64,000 nucleotides of DNA from DYJE01 sp964637565 (lineage in GTDB: Bacteria; Desulfobacterota; Desulfobacteria; Desulfobacterales; Desulfolunaceae): the NCBI GenBank assembly GCA_964637565.1, contig CAZWTY010000009.1, positions 1-64,000 of the forward strand, in the 5' to 3' direction. Position 1 is the first letter of the stretch; each line of letters begins with the position of its first letter. Below, one piece after another: positions 51,082-59,295 of this stretch. The translations under genes and the position numbers were made by a program. The notes beneath the pieces are model-generated. The model was not told where the DNA came from and did no database searches. It was given only the letters and a program-made list of their open reading frames with translations.

Positions 51082-51203
51082 CATGCTGGCGTGGATTCCG
51101 GGTCGGCTTCGGATCTCGAATGGTTTCGTCTTGTCAAATCCTGATGATGTTTCAATCACTCCGTGATATCGGAGGCCGCCCGGAATGACAAAGTTGGGAG
51201 CTG
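51082..51203. repeat. Partial copy of the palindromic element that also lies inside fkpA
   Basis: CATGCTGGCGTGGATTCCGGGTCGGC (51082-51107, given here as start and end) and GGAGGCCGCCCGGAATGACA (from 51171) match the right arm of the element at 52098-52205 with the same spacing (89 versus 88 nt) and a diverged middle. It overlaps the last codons of the fkpA remnant, whose final 14 or so residues are encoded by the repeat. Confidence 0.65.
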
Positions 51204-52339
51204 TGATTCAACATGACATGTCGGTAAAATTCTGTTTTCATTCATGGCTTCGTCCTCAGGCATGGCATCTTCGATTCCCACCAATTCAATTTCAAAAATC
51301 AACGTGGCATTTGGGCCGATCTTTGAACCTGCACCTTGTTCTTTGTACGCAAGATCACTGGGGAGGACAATCCGCCATTTACTCCCGACCGGCATCATGA
51401 GAAGGGCTTCGGTCATCCCGGGAATGACACCGCCGACATTGAATGTTGCAGGCTTCCCTAATGGCTCTGAACTGTCAAACTCCTCACCATCGATTTGCGT
51501 TCCGGTGTAGTGGATGTGAACTTTATCCGTCATCTTGGGGATTGGCCCCTCGCCCTTTTCAAGAATTTCATATTGAAGTCCTGACGGAGTCGTTGTGACA
51601 TGCCGTCTCTTTGCATTTTAGGCACAATACGCCACCCCGTTTTTCCTGTTGCTTTCACCCCAGATTTGCCGTTTGCCGGAAAGTTTTATCCTCATTTCCA
51701 TGATGGCCGCCTGTTGAATCGATCGGATTTCTTCATTTGAAAGAAGGGGATTTTTCCCGGATAAACCATCAAGAAGACCTCGAATAAAAGCGTCTTTGTC
51801 AACAGGCAGATCATTTTTTTTAAATGATTTGCCGATGTCCAGTCCAAGAGAATACCCTAATTTTTCAGATTTGGTTTTAATTTGACTTCGTAAGAATACA
51901 CGTGGCGCCGTACCTAATGAAAAAAGCCGCTGAAAATAAACGACAGTTCCTGCATTTGTCATTCCGGGCGGCGCTGGTTTTTTCGGAAGGACAGGTTGTG
52001 CGGGGCATCTCAGGCAAGTGGGGTGTCCACCATGCAGGCCGACCCGGAATCCATGCCCGCGAACGATTTGACGCATGAATTTTCGAAAACTTATGCACAT
52101 GCCGGCGTGGATTCCGGGTCGGCGTTGGAATTCGAGCCCATGGCTTTTGTCGGCTCCGAAGGTGTTTCAGGCGTTCCATCATGTTGGAGGCCGCCCGGAA
52201 TGACAGGGTCGAGAGCTGTTGGGTAAAGTTACGAAGTCAAATTAAGTTGATATTTTTTCGGGATTTTAGCGATACCCTCATGAACCATCACCACAAAAGA
52301 AAATAAACACACCATGACTGCAATGGATTTCAGTTTCAT
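51156..52339 (-). pseudogene. fkpA: fkpA, FKBP-type peptidyl-prolyl isomerase, interrupted by a MITE and a nonsense codon
   Basis: Remnant of a periplasmic FkpA/Mip-like isomerase. AAGGAGG and a signal peptide (MKLKSIAVMVCLFSFVVMV, start 52339) read into KIPKKYQL, where a 361-bp element is inserted (51881-52241). Beyond it the frame resumes with KTKSEKLGYSLGLDIG of the FkpA N-terminal domain. Removing the element plus one TTAA joins the two in frame (KKYQLKTKSEKLGYS). Further on, a TAA at 51620-51618 interrupts the linker before NAKRRHVTTTPSGLQYEIL and the intact FKBP domain (VHIHYTGT, GGVIPGMTEAL). Restored length would be 272 aa. The 3' end runs into a repeat copy. Confidence 0.88.
51881..52241. 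mobile_element. 361-bp MITE-like element with 13-bp TIRs and TTAA target duplication
   Basis: The ends are TTTGACTTCGTAA (51881-51893) and TTACGAAGTCAAA (52229-52241), perfect inverted repeats, flanked by direct TTAA copies (51877-51880 and 52242-52245). There is no transposase ORF. Internally it is a nested palindrome: TGTCATTCCGGGCGGC (51957-51972) pairs with 52190-52205, and GCCGACCCGGAATCCA (52038-52053) with 52108-52123. A diverged arm recurs at 51082-51203. Insertion in a TTAA site fits 4-bp YTAR-type target preference as reported for IS701-like transposases, but the mobilising element is unknown. Confidence 0.85.
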
Positions 52340-52474
52340 ACAGGTATACCTCCTTCTGGCTATTATCGATTATGGCCTTCCAGTCTTTTCCTTTTGAGCG
52401 TTTCGTTCTTTTTTTCCAGCAGGTGGCCCGCTTCAGATTGCCTGAGATTTCCAAGAAAATCCAAAGCCATGTTT

Positions 52475-53680
52475 TTACCGGGCAGTCCTGTGAATCTTTA
52501 TGAATTCAACAGCATCCTTCACATGGGTGAAGGACAGGCGTTCCTGTTCGAGGCGCAGGGATGTGGAGAGGCGGTTGTGGCGAAGGGCGTCGTAGACGGC
52601 GGATTCGTCGGGTGTGAGGCGCTGGAGATCCCGATGGGTCGGGCTGGGTTCGGTGCCCCAGAGCGGCTGGTGGCTGAGGAGGGTGGCGTCGTCCATCAGG
52701 AAGGAGCGGGTCTGGGGGAAGGCGGCGCGAAGCTGGTCGAGCATGGCGAACCCGTGGGTGTCCAGGTCTCCCCAGTACCAGAGGTTTGCGTCGTTAAGCC
52801 AGGCGATATCGGAAAGGGCCGACAGGCCGTAGCCCAGGCCGAAGATCACCAGGGCACCTGAAACATCGGGGAAAGCCAGACCGTTGATCTCGTTTTCAAT
52901 GATAAATACGGTTTTCGGGCGGATCCCAAGGCTTTTCATATCGCCGGCGGGAATCTCCAGGTCCGCGAGCCCCTGGATGTAAAGCTCCGGGTCCAGAAGG
53001 CGGAAGCGGATCCGGGCGGGTTTGGGCTGGAACCCGAACCGTTGCTCGAAGTTGGAAGCCCCCCGCACGCTGTCGTCAATGGCCGAAGGGGGAAGCACGG
53101 CGCTCAGAAGCCGGTCGATCAGGGCCTTGCGCGATTCGATGAATTTGGTGTCCACGCCTGGAATTTCAAGTTGCCGCAGGTAGATGCCGGGGCGGGGGTG
53201 GGCCGCCACCCAGGCGGTGATATCAAGGAGCTGGGTCCAGTCGTTTCGGTGGGCCAGGACCTCGAGGGGCCGCTCGCTCAAAAAGGGTCGCAGTTCCGGA
53301 AAACGGCCGACGATGGTTTCCGCCAGCCGGGTAAACGTCCGGGCCTCGGCTGTTTTGCCCAGGTAGGCCAGAACATGGCTCAGCGTTGGAAAGACAAGGG
53401 CCACAGGCAGACGATTCCGGCCCAGGGTCCTGTGGTTGATCTCCCGCCATTCGATCTGAAACGGGCCGTTTTCGTTGGTACGGGCCGAAGCCGTGATATG
53501 TTCGATCCAGGTCCGGGCCTCATCGAATCGGTGGGCCAGTTGCGATATCTCGGGGTGTTTCAGGGGAATGCGGACAGCCTCGTCCGAACGGGGCTCAAAG
53601 GTCCGGGCCAGCCATTCTCCGCTGTTCCACCTTCGCTCGAGCCGTTTCAGGATATCGTCGTGCCGGGTCCAGTCGCTCAT
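52475..53680 (-). CDS. jetD: Wadjet nuclease subunit JetD
   Basis: A 401-aa protein (DUF3322-DUF2220) that carries the TOPRIM nuclease of the Wadjet plasmid-defence complex. TOPRIM acidic motifs are visible: VFIIENEINGLAFP (about residue 252) and WYWGDLDTHGFAML (about 292). The N-terminal arm starts TRHDDILKRLERRWNSGEWL, typical of DUF3322. It cuts closed circular DNA extruded by JetABC. Its ATG overlaps the jetC stop (ATGA). It is last in jetABCD. Confidence 0.93.
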   Translation of the reverse strand: MSDWTRHDDILKRLERRWNSGEWLARTFEPRSDEAVRIPLKHPEISQLAHRFDEARTWIEHITASARTNENGPFQIEWREINHRTLGRNRLPVALVFPTLSHVLAYLGKTAEARTFTRLAETIVGRFPELRPFLSERPLEVLAHRNDWTQLLDITAWVAAHPRPGIYLRQLEIPGVDTKFIESRKALIDRLLSAVLPPSAIDDSVRGASNFEQRFGFQPKPARIRFRLLDPELYIQGLADLEIPAGDMKSLGIRPKTVFIIENEINGLAFPDVSGALVIFGLGYGLSALSDIAWLNDANLWYWGDLDTHGFAMLDQLRAAFPQTRSFLMDDATLLSHQPLWGTEPSPTHRDLQRLTPDESAVYDALRHNRLSTSLRLEQERLSFTHVKDAVEFIKIHRTAR

Positions 53681-56600
53681 GGGGTCTTTTCCTTTCGCTC
53701 GTCACGGTAGGCTTCGACGGTCATGTTCCGAAGCTGGGATATCCGGCCGTCACGGCTGTAGACCAGGCCCACGGACGACACAAAGGGCTCGATGATGTGA
53801 AGCTTCTGCAAGGGCGTCACGATCAGAAGCTGGAGGTTGAGCTTGTTGAACAGTTCCAGGCTGTATCGGGTGGATTCGTCGGAACCCCGGCCAAAGGCTT
53901 CGTCGATGGCCACGAACCGGAAGGTCCGGGACCGGACGGCTCCCCATTCCAGGCCGAACTGGTAGGCCAGGCTGGCCGCCAGAACCGTGTAGGCCAGTTT
54001 TTCCTTTTGACCGCCGGATTTTCCGCCCGAATCGGTGTAATGCTCGTACTCGCTTCCATCTTCCCGCCAGCGTTCCGAGGCGGCGAACACAAACCAGTTC
54101 CGCACGTCGGTGACTTTCCGGGTCCACCTTTTGTCGAGGTCGCTGGTGCCCTCCCGTCCCCTGAAACGTTCGATGACCGTTTTCACCTGGAGAAACTTGT
54201 TTTCCGAATAATGGTCTTCGTCGGACCCGGTGAGGGCCCCTTCGGTACAGGCCCTGAGCTGCTGCTGGAAGTCCCGGATGTCCACGTCGGCGTTCAACTG
54301 GGCCTCGAGGACGATGAACCGGCCCGGATTGTACTCGATGTCGGACAGGGACTGGTTGATCCGCTCGATCCGTTCACGGATGGTTTCCCGCTCGCGAAGA
54401 AGCTGGGACTGGAAGTTGGCCACTTCCCGGATGGTGTTTTCGTTGAGAAGCTCCTTGAAACGTTTTTCGAACCGGGGAAGGTTGTCGGACTTGAGCTTTT
54501 CCAGCATGGCCGCGTATTCCGGTCCGGCTGCCACCGAATCGTCCACCTCCCGGGTTTCCAGGGGAAAATCCCGGCGGTAACCGTGCATGGCCCGGATGAT
54601 ACGGTCCTCCAGATTCCGGATTTTTTTGTCCAGGGCATCGATGTGTTTCTGGATGACCTCCCGCAGATCCTTTTCCCGTCCCTCGCAGGATTCCACCGTC
54701 AGGCTGTGCTTGTCCAGGTCCCGGGTGCGCATGGTTTCGAGCTGTTTGAACAGGCCGGGCCGCCGTCGGCCTTCCCCCATCCAGGCGGAAAGAACCCGGT
54801 CGCAGTCCTGCATGGCCTGACGGGTCTGCTTCTGCTTTTCCTCGTTTTTCGAGCGCAGGTCACGAAACTGCCTCAGCTCCTGTTCGGTGGCGTCGATGGC
54901 GGCTTCCAGGGTCTGGAGGCGTGCTTCCAGGGTTTTCAGAATGTCCGAGGTCGCTTCCAGGCTTTGTTTCTCTTCGGTGAGGGCGGCGATGTCCCGGGCC
55001 GTGGCCTGCCAGTCCAGGTCGCTGAAGTCCAGGAATTCACCGAGCCGGATCAGGGCGGTCAGATGGTCCTGGAGGGCCTTTTTCCGCTGGTCCAGATCCG
55101 TCAGGATTTCGGCCTGGGTCTGCATGTCCTTTTGAAGTTCCCCGCGCCGTTTTTTAAGCAGTTTGATCTTGGCCTCGTTGCTCCAACCCAGGATGTAATG
55201 GGTGCGATCCTTCAAATCTTTCCGGTCGTCTTTTTCGTGGCGTTTCCCGCCGGATTTGATCTGGCCCTGCTCTGTGACGGCCTGGGGCTCCCGGTTGAAC
55301 TGGGCGATATCGGCGCAGCAGGCGTAGTCGAAGCGGGTGGCCAGTTCCTGTTCAAGCCAGCCGTAGAACGAGGAATCGGGCTTGATGGCGAGTTTTCGGA
55401 CCAGGGAATCCGGATGAAGGTCAAACGCCGGGGCCTTGTCGTTCATGCGGACCAGGTAGTAGACCAGCCTTCCTTTGAGGCGGGTGGTGTCCACCCAGGC
55501 CGACACCGTCCTGTAATGATCCTCGGGCACCAGAAGGGACAGGCCGAAATTGTGCAGCACCCGTTCGGCCGCGCCTTCCCAGGCTTTTTCACCGTCCCTT
55601 ACCTGGATCAGCTCCCCGGCAAAGGGCAGGACGGTTTCGTCCACGTTGAGGTGGGCCAGAAGATCGCTCCGGATGCGGACCTGGGCCGCGTGGATGTTGC
55701 TCTTGCGTTTGGACAAAGACTCCAGTTCCTCGTCCAGGCGGTCATGGGCCGTTTTAAGTTCCCGAAAGGCCACCTCGGCGTCGGTGCGCCGGTTCTGGAT
55801 GTCGGCCTCCGTCCGCTCCAGGGAAAGCTTCCGCTCCCGGATCGTCCGGGCGTTGTCATCGAAATCCCCCCTTTCGGAAACGGGCTTCAGACCCAGGGTC
55901 TGAACCAGAGCACCGTAGCGGTCGGCCTGTTTCCGGCGTTTGTCTTTTTCACGGGAAAGCCGGTCGATGTCGGCCCGGATGCGTTCCAGGCGGTCCCCGC
56001 CGTTCTCGGCAATGGCCCGCTTGAGATCATCCCGGTCCCCCATCTGGTCGCGACGGGCGCGTTCCAGGGCGTCGATCTTTCGGCCGGTGCGTTCGTGTTC
56101 GTCGTCCAGATGGTTCAGGCGTTTTTTCAGCAGACGTTTTTTGTGCAATGCGAAAAAGGGCGACAGGGCCTCCCGGCAGTCCCTGAGTTCCAGGGCTTCC
56201 CGGGACAGCGCGGCCCGTGCTTCGCCGTCTTCGACCAGAGGCGTCAGCCGTTCGATCTGGGTCTTGGCCTTGAGCACGGCGTCGTGGGCCCGGCTGAGGT
56301 CGTCGAAATGATGAATCAGAGCCTCGATGCGTGGCTCCACGTCAAAGGGTTCGAGCATGTGCTCCCGTACAAAATCCGTGAGATTGCCCACGGATTTCAT
56401 GGACACGGTCTGGTGAAACAGGGACAGGGCCTGCTCGTTTTCAATGCCGAACCGACGCCGGAAGGCGGCTCCGTATTTGGGGAAAGCGTCGAAGACCTCC
56501 ACCTGCTTCATTTTCTTCAGCCGTTTTTTCAGCTGCCCGATATCCGGTCCGAAATCGCTGAAATGACCGGCGATGGCAAGGGGTGTGTCGGCCACCACGT

Positions 56601-57051
56601 AAAACCGTTCGGGCTGGCCTTGACTGTCACGAATCCAGAAAACCTGGGCCAGGGTCACCTCTTGGGCAAACCCCTTGTTTTTGAACACGCCCAGGATCAC
56701 CGAGTAGCTGTTGTGGTCCCGAAGGGCCACGGATCTGGAACTGTGACCGGTGTCGCTGCGTTCGGATTTGAAGTGACCCATCATGTAGGACCGAAGATTC
56801 CGTTCCCGGGCCTCTGCCCCGGCGGCCTTGTTGTAGGCCACCCGGTGGGCCGGCACCAGAAGGGTGGTCACCGCGTCGACCAGGGTGGATTTGCCCGACC
56901 CGATATCTCCGGTGAGCAGGCCGTTATGGCCGCCAAGAGTCAGTCGCCACACAGTTTTGTGGAAGGTGCCCCAGTTGAAGACTTCCAGGGTGTGGAGCCG
57001 GAATCCGGCCAGGTCGTCGGAAGGGGAAAAATCAAGAAGCTGATCTTCCAT
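53677..57051 (-). CDS. jetC: Wadjet SMC-like ATPase JetC
   Basis: A 1124-aa MukB/SbcC-like motor. Walker A GDIGSGKSTLVDAVTTLLVP lies near residues 47-66. Long coiled coils (about 270-460 and 620-900) flank a hinge-like region. The C-terminus has signature GGKSGGQKEKLAYTVLAASL and Walker B FVAIDEAFGRGSDESTRY. It extrudes DNA loops to detect small circles. The ATG at 57051 is one base after the jetB stop; the frame stays open upstream within jetB but without conserved residues. Confidence 0.94.
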   Translation of the reverse strand: MEDQLLDFSPSDDLAGFRLHTLEVFNWGTFHKTVWRLTLGGHNGLLTGDIGSGKSTLVDAVTTLLVPAHRVAYNKAAGAEARERNLRSYMMGHFKSERSDTGHSSRSVALRDHNSYSVILGVFKNKGFAQEVTLAQVFWIRDSQGQPERFYVVADTPLAIAGHFSDFGPDIGQLKKRLKKMKQVEVFDAFPKYGAAFRRRFGIENEQALSLFHQTVSMKSVGNLTDFVREHMLEPFDVEPRIEALIHHFDDLSRAHDAVLKAKTQIERLTPLVEDGEARAALSREALELRDCREALSPFFALHKKRLLKKRLNHLDDEHERTGRKIDALERARRDQMGDRDDLKRAIAENGGDRLERIRADIDRLSREKDKRRKQADRYGALVQTLGLKPVSERGDFDDNARTIRERKLSLERTEADIQNRRTDAEVAFRELKTAHDRLDEELESLSKRKSNIHAAQVRIRSDLLAHLNVDETVLPFAGELIQVRDGEKAWEGAAERVLHNFGLSLLVPEDHYRTVSAWVDTTRLKGRLVYYLVRMNDKAPAFDLHPDSLVRKLAIKPDSSFYGWLEQELATRFDYACCADIAQFNREPQAVTEQGQIKSGGKRHEKDDRKDLKDRTHYILGWSNEAKIKLLKKRRGELQKDMQTQAEILTDLDQRKKALQDHLTALIRLGEFLDFSDLDWQATARDIAALTEEKQSLEATSDILKTLEARLQTLEAAIDATEQELRQFRDLRSKNEEKQKQTRQAMQDCDRVLSAWMGEGRRRPGLFKQLETMRTRDLDKHSLTVESCEGREKDLREVIQKHIDALDKKIRNLEDRIIRAMHGYRRDFPLETREVDDSVAAGPEYAAMLEKLKSDNLPRFEKRFKELLNENTIREVANFQSQLLRERETIRERIERINQSLSDIEYNPGRFIVLEAQLNADVDIRDFQQQLRACTEGALTGSDEDHYSENKFLQVKTVIERFRGREGTSDLDKRWTRKVTDVRNWFVFAASERWREDGSEYEHYTDSGGKSGGQKEKLAYTVLAASLAYQFGLEWGAVRSRTFRFVAIDEAFGRGSDESTRYSLELFNKLNLQLLIVTPLQKLHIIEPFVSSVGLVYSRDGRISQLRNMTVEAYRDERKEKTP

Positions 57052-57052
57052 A

Positions 57053-57664
57053 TCAGGCCTCCTCGTCCAGGATGTCTGTTTCGGACGTTGAATGGTCGAT
57101 GTATTCACGAAGACGGTCATCGAATTCGTGCAGCCACTGGGCGTCCACGAAGGCCTTCAAGATGCGGACCACCTCGATCCGGTCCTTCTGTCCTTTGAGC
57201 CGGCGGATAAATCCAAGGTCCGCGATGCGGTTCAGGTGGGTGTTGATCTTGTCAAGAAATTTGGCTTCGTTGGAACCGGAAGGCAGAAACACCCTCACCA
57301 TGTCGGCGATGTCTTCAGTCGACAGGATCAGCCGGGTGTCCTGGCCGGCGGCGTCGCTTTCCGCCATTTTTTTCCGCAAAAGGGCGATGATCAGGCTGAC
57401 GGGGTAGGACAAGCGGCGTCGCCCCACCAGTCGTGGCAGAGGTGCCTGCCCTTCCTCGGGTTCCCGGGTTTTCAGCCAGGCATAGCCTTCGGAATCGTCG
57501 ATGACCAGATCGAGGCCCAGCACCCGGACGTAGTCCCGTATGGCGATCTGGCCCTCGTCGAGCTGTTGAAAGAGTCGTTCATCGTCCTGCCGGAACACCA
57601 CGCCTTTCATCAGGGCGATGAGTGCACAGGAGATATCAATGGTCTGGGGGCTTGTGGTTTCCAT
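57053..57664 (-). CDS. jetB: Wadjet subunit JetB (MukE-like)
   Basis: A 203-aa DUF4194 protein, the MukE/kite-like component that bridges JetA and JetC. Family-like segments are ALIALMKGVVFRQDDERLFQQL, RRRLSYPVSLIIALLRKKM and EAKFLDKINTHLNRIADLGFIRRL (winged-helix-like). AGGTGA precedes the ATG at 57664, which lies 2 nt after the jetA stop. Size matches known JetB proteins. Confidence 0.92.
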   Translation of the reverse strand: METTSPQTIDISCALIALMKGVVFRQDDERLFQQLDEGQIAIRDYVRVLGLDLVIDDSEGYAWLKTREPEEGQAPLPRLVGRRRLSYPVSLIIALLRKKMAESDAAGQDTRLILSTEDIADMVRVFLPSGSNEAKFLDKINTHLNRIADLGFIRRLKGQKDRIEVVRILKAFVDAQWLHEFDDRLREYIDHSTSETDILDEEA

Positions 57665-57666
57665 GA

Positions 57667-59109
57667 TCACCTGCTGAAAATGACGGTGGAAAGGGTGGCG
57701 TTTCGTGTCAGGCCCAGGTCATCGACCCAGGAAACCTGGTGGGGCCTGCTGTCATCGAACTGGGCCCGTTCATCTTCCCCGGCAAGGGTGAGGTACGTGA
57801 CCAGTTCGGCCAGTCCCTGTTTCAGGGGATGCTCGGCCAGGATTTCCGACAAGGTCACCTGGTCCCTTGTCTGAAGGGCGTTCCGGATGATGCGTTTCAG
57901 TTCCAGCCGGTCCACGAAAAACGTGGTGAAAAGAAGGTCCTGGGGCACGTCGGACCCGTCTCCCAGGTGAACGGTTTCATCGATCACCGGCTTCAGCGGG
58001 ATGGCGTACAGGGGACGCTCCATGGGCAGGACGATCTGGGGCGAGGCTTCGTCGATGTCCATGATATCGCTTTCCGGCATCGATTCCTTGATCTGGACGG
58101 CCCGGCTTTCGATGCTTTGAAGCACCTGCATGATCCGCTTGTTTTCCAAAAAAGCCTGGTCATCCAGGTAACGCCTCAGCTGTGCGGACAGTTTGGCCAC
58201 GGTTCGCTGGGTATGTTCACCCGCCTCCAGCCAGTCGTAATGGATCCGTTTGAGCCGCATGTCAGGCAAAAGGGCCTTGACCGAAGGAAGCTCGAACACC
58301 CTGGAAAGAAGGTCGGAAAGCTCCTCCTGCCTGGTGGGCGACATCAGAAGATCCCAGAAGGCGTTGAAACTTTTTCCCTGGTCCGATTCGGCGATCACGT
58401 CCCTTTCGCCGAAAAAATCCTCGAGCAGCTCCCCCTTGCTGCCTTCCCACAGGGCGATCTGTTCCCGGACTTTCTGGTCCAGGTTCCTGAAATTGTATTC
58501 GACTTCCCTGAAATCCCGCAAAAGTTCCCGGGCCGTCTTGGTGACCTGCTGGAACCGGTCTTTGAGAGCGGTGTCATCCAGATAATCCAGACGTCCCGAT
58601 CGGATTGTTTCAAGATCCCTTTCGATGTGGGCCTTGCGTTGCTCCAGGTCCCGGATCCGTTTGTCCCGATCGACTTCCGTTCCTTCGACCATCTGGCGCA
58701 GCAGGTCGAAAATCGTCATCAACCGGGATTCGGTGCCGATAAACGGCCGGTGAACCAGGCTTTCCAGCCAGGACACGGCCTTTTCCACCGAAGGCATGAG
58801 GTCGTAATGAACCTCGTCGGAACCCTGGGGATAGAATTTCCGGAGCCAGCCCTTGTCATCTGAGGCCCAGTCATCCAGATAGGTTTCGGCCGAACGGGGA
58901 AAGGCTTTAGTGCCCTCGATCTCCCGCAGGGCGTACAGGTGGTCTTCAAGATACGACGCAAGGTCCGAGCGGGGGATGGTCCGCTGGTTGGACACGATGA
59001 ACGCCTTGTGGATAAAGGAAATGATAAGGGGACTGTGATCGGCCACCAGCAGTTTCCATGCCGGATGGTTTTTTCTCAGGGAGGCAAGGGTGGCGTAGTC
59101 AAAATCCAT
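57667..59109 (-). CDS. jetA: Wadjet subunit JetA (MukF-like)
   Basis: A 480-aa DUF3375 protein, the kleisin-like component of type I Wadjet. The N-terminus is a winged-helix region (HPAWKLLVADHSPLIISFIHKAF), followed by RKFYPQGSDEVHYDLMPSVEKAVSWLESL, typical of DUF3375. A helical coiled part (about 150-260) and a C-terminal domain that would bind JetC follow. It is first in jetABCD, with very tight spacing to jetB. DUF3375 with DUF4194 marks type I Wadjet. Confidence 0.92.
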   Translation of the reverse strand: MDFDYATLASLRKNHPAWKLLVADHSPLIISFIHKAFIVSNQRTIPRSDLASYLEDHLYALREIEGTKAFPRSAETYLDDWASDDKGWLRKFYPQGSDEVHYDLMPSVEKAVSWLESLVHRPFIGTESRLMTIFDLLRQMVEGTEVDRDKRIRDLEQRKAHIERDLETIRSGRLDYLDDTALKDRFQQVTKTARELLRDFREVEYNFRNLDQKVREQIALWEGSKGELLEDFFGERDVIAESDQGKSFNAFWDLLMSPTRQEELSDLLSRVFELPSVKALLPDMRLKRIHYDWLEAGEHTQRTVAKLSAQLRRYLDDQAFLENKRIMQVLQSIESRAVQIKESMPESDIMDIDEASPQIVLPMERPLYAIPLKPVIDETVHLGDGSDVPQDLLFTTFFVDRLELKRIIRNALQTRDQVTLSEILAEHPLKQGLAELVTYLTLAGEDERAQFDDSRPHQVSWVDDLGLTRNATLSTVIFSR

Positions 59110-59215
59110 GATGACCGCTCGTAGACCAGGTGGCCGTGAAAAAAGTCTGACATCGTTCAGGCACTGAGACTCCGGAGCCGGTTGTGCGGCCCGCTGCCTG
59201 ACGGCCTTTTCTTTC

Positions 59216-59234
59216 GTCCGTTAACGTAACGGAC
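59216..59234. repeat. Palindrome between cfa and jetA
   Basis: GTCCGTTA (59216-59223) and TAACGGAC (59227-59234) form a perfect 8-bp stem around ACG, about 110 nt upstream of jetA. No T-run follows on either strand. A regulator site or read-through barrier are both possible. Confidence 0.4.
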
Positions 59235-59295
59235 ATATCAGACCCGGAGGCTTTGGCGCAATCAGCGTTTTGATTTTTTTCATCACTGGCGATAT

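Larger units (their letters stand above)
50758..51155. other. Intergenic region between hsdM and the fkpA remnant
   Basis: 398 bp without a gene. It holds the hsdM promoter candidate (50873-50915), a long inverted repeat (50966-51024) and one arm of a dispersed palindromic element that runs into the end of fkpA (from 51082). Confidence 0.65.

Noticed and set aside
51271..51280. TTCGATTCCC matching the tRNA-Glu T-arm, as a possible att site for the island
   Set aside because: Only ten bases match, it lies within the FKBP coding sequence, and the acceptor-stem part does not follow.
51156..51533. A short stand-alone FKBP gene starting at 51533
   Set aside because: The conserved TTPSGLQYEIL segment and the FkpA N-terminal domain lie upstream in the same frame, so this is the tail of an interrupted gene. 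Independent expression is possible but unsupported.
51618..52100. A separate 160-aa hypothetical gene
   Set aside because: Its first 70 or so residues are encoded by the inserted palindromic element and the rest is the FkpA N-terminal domain.
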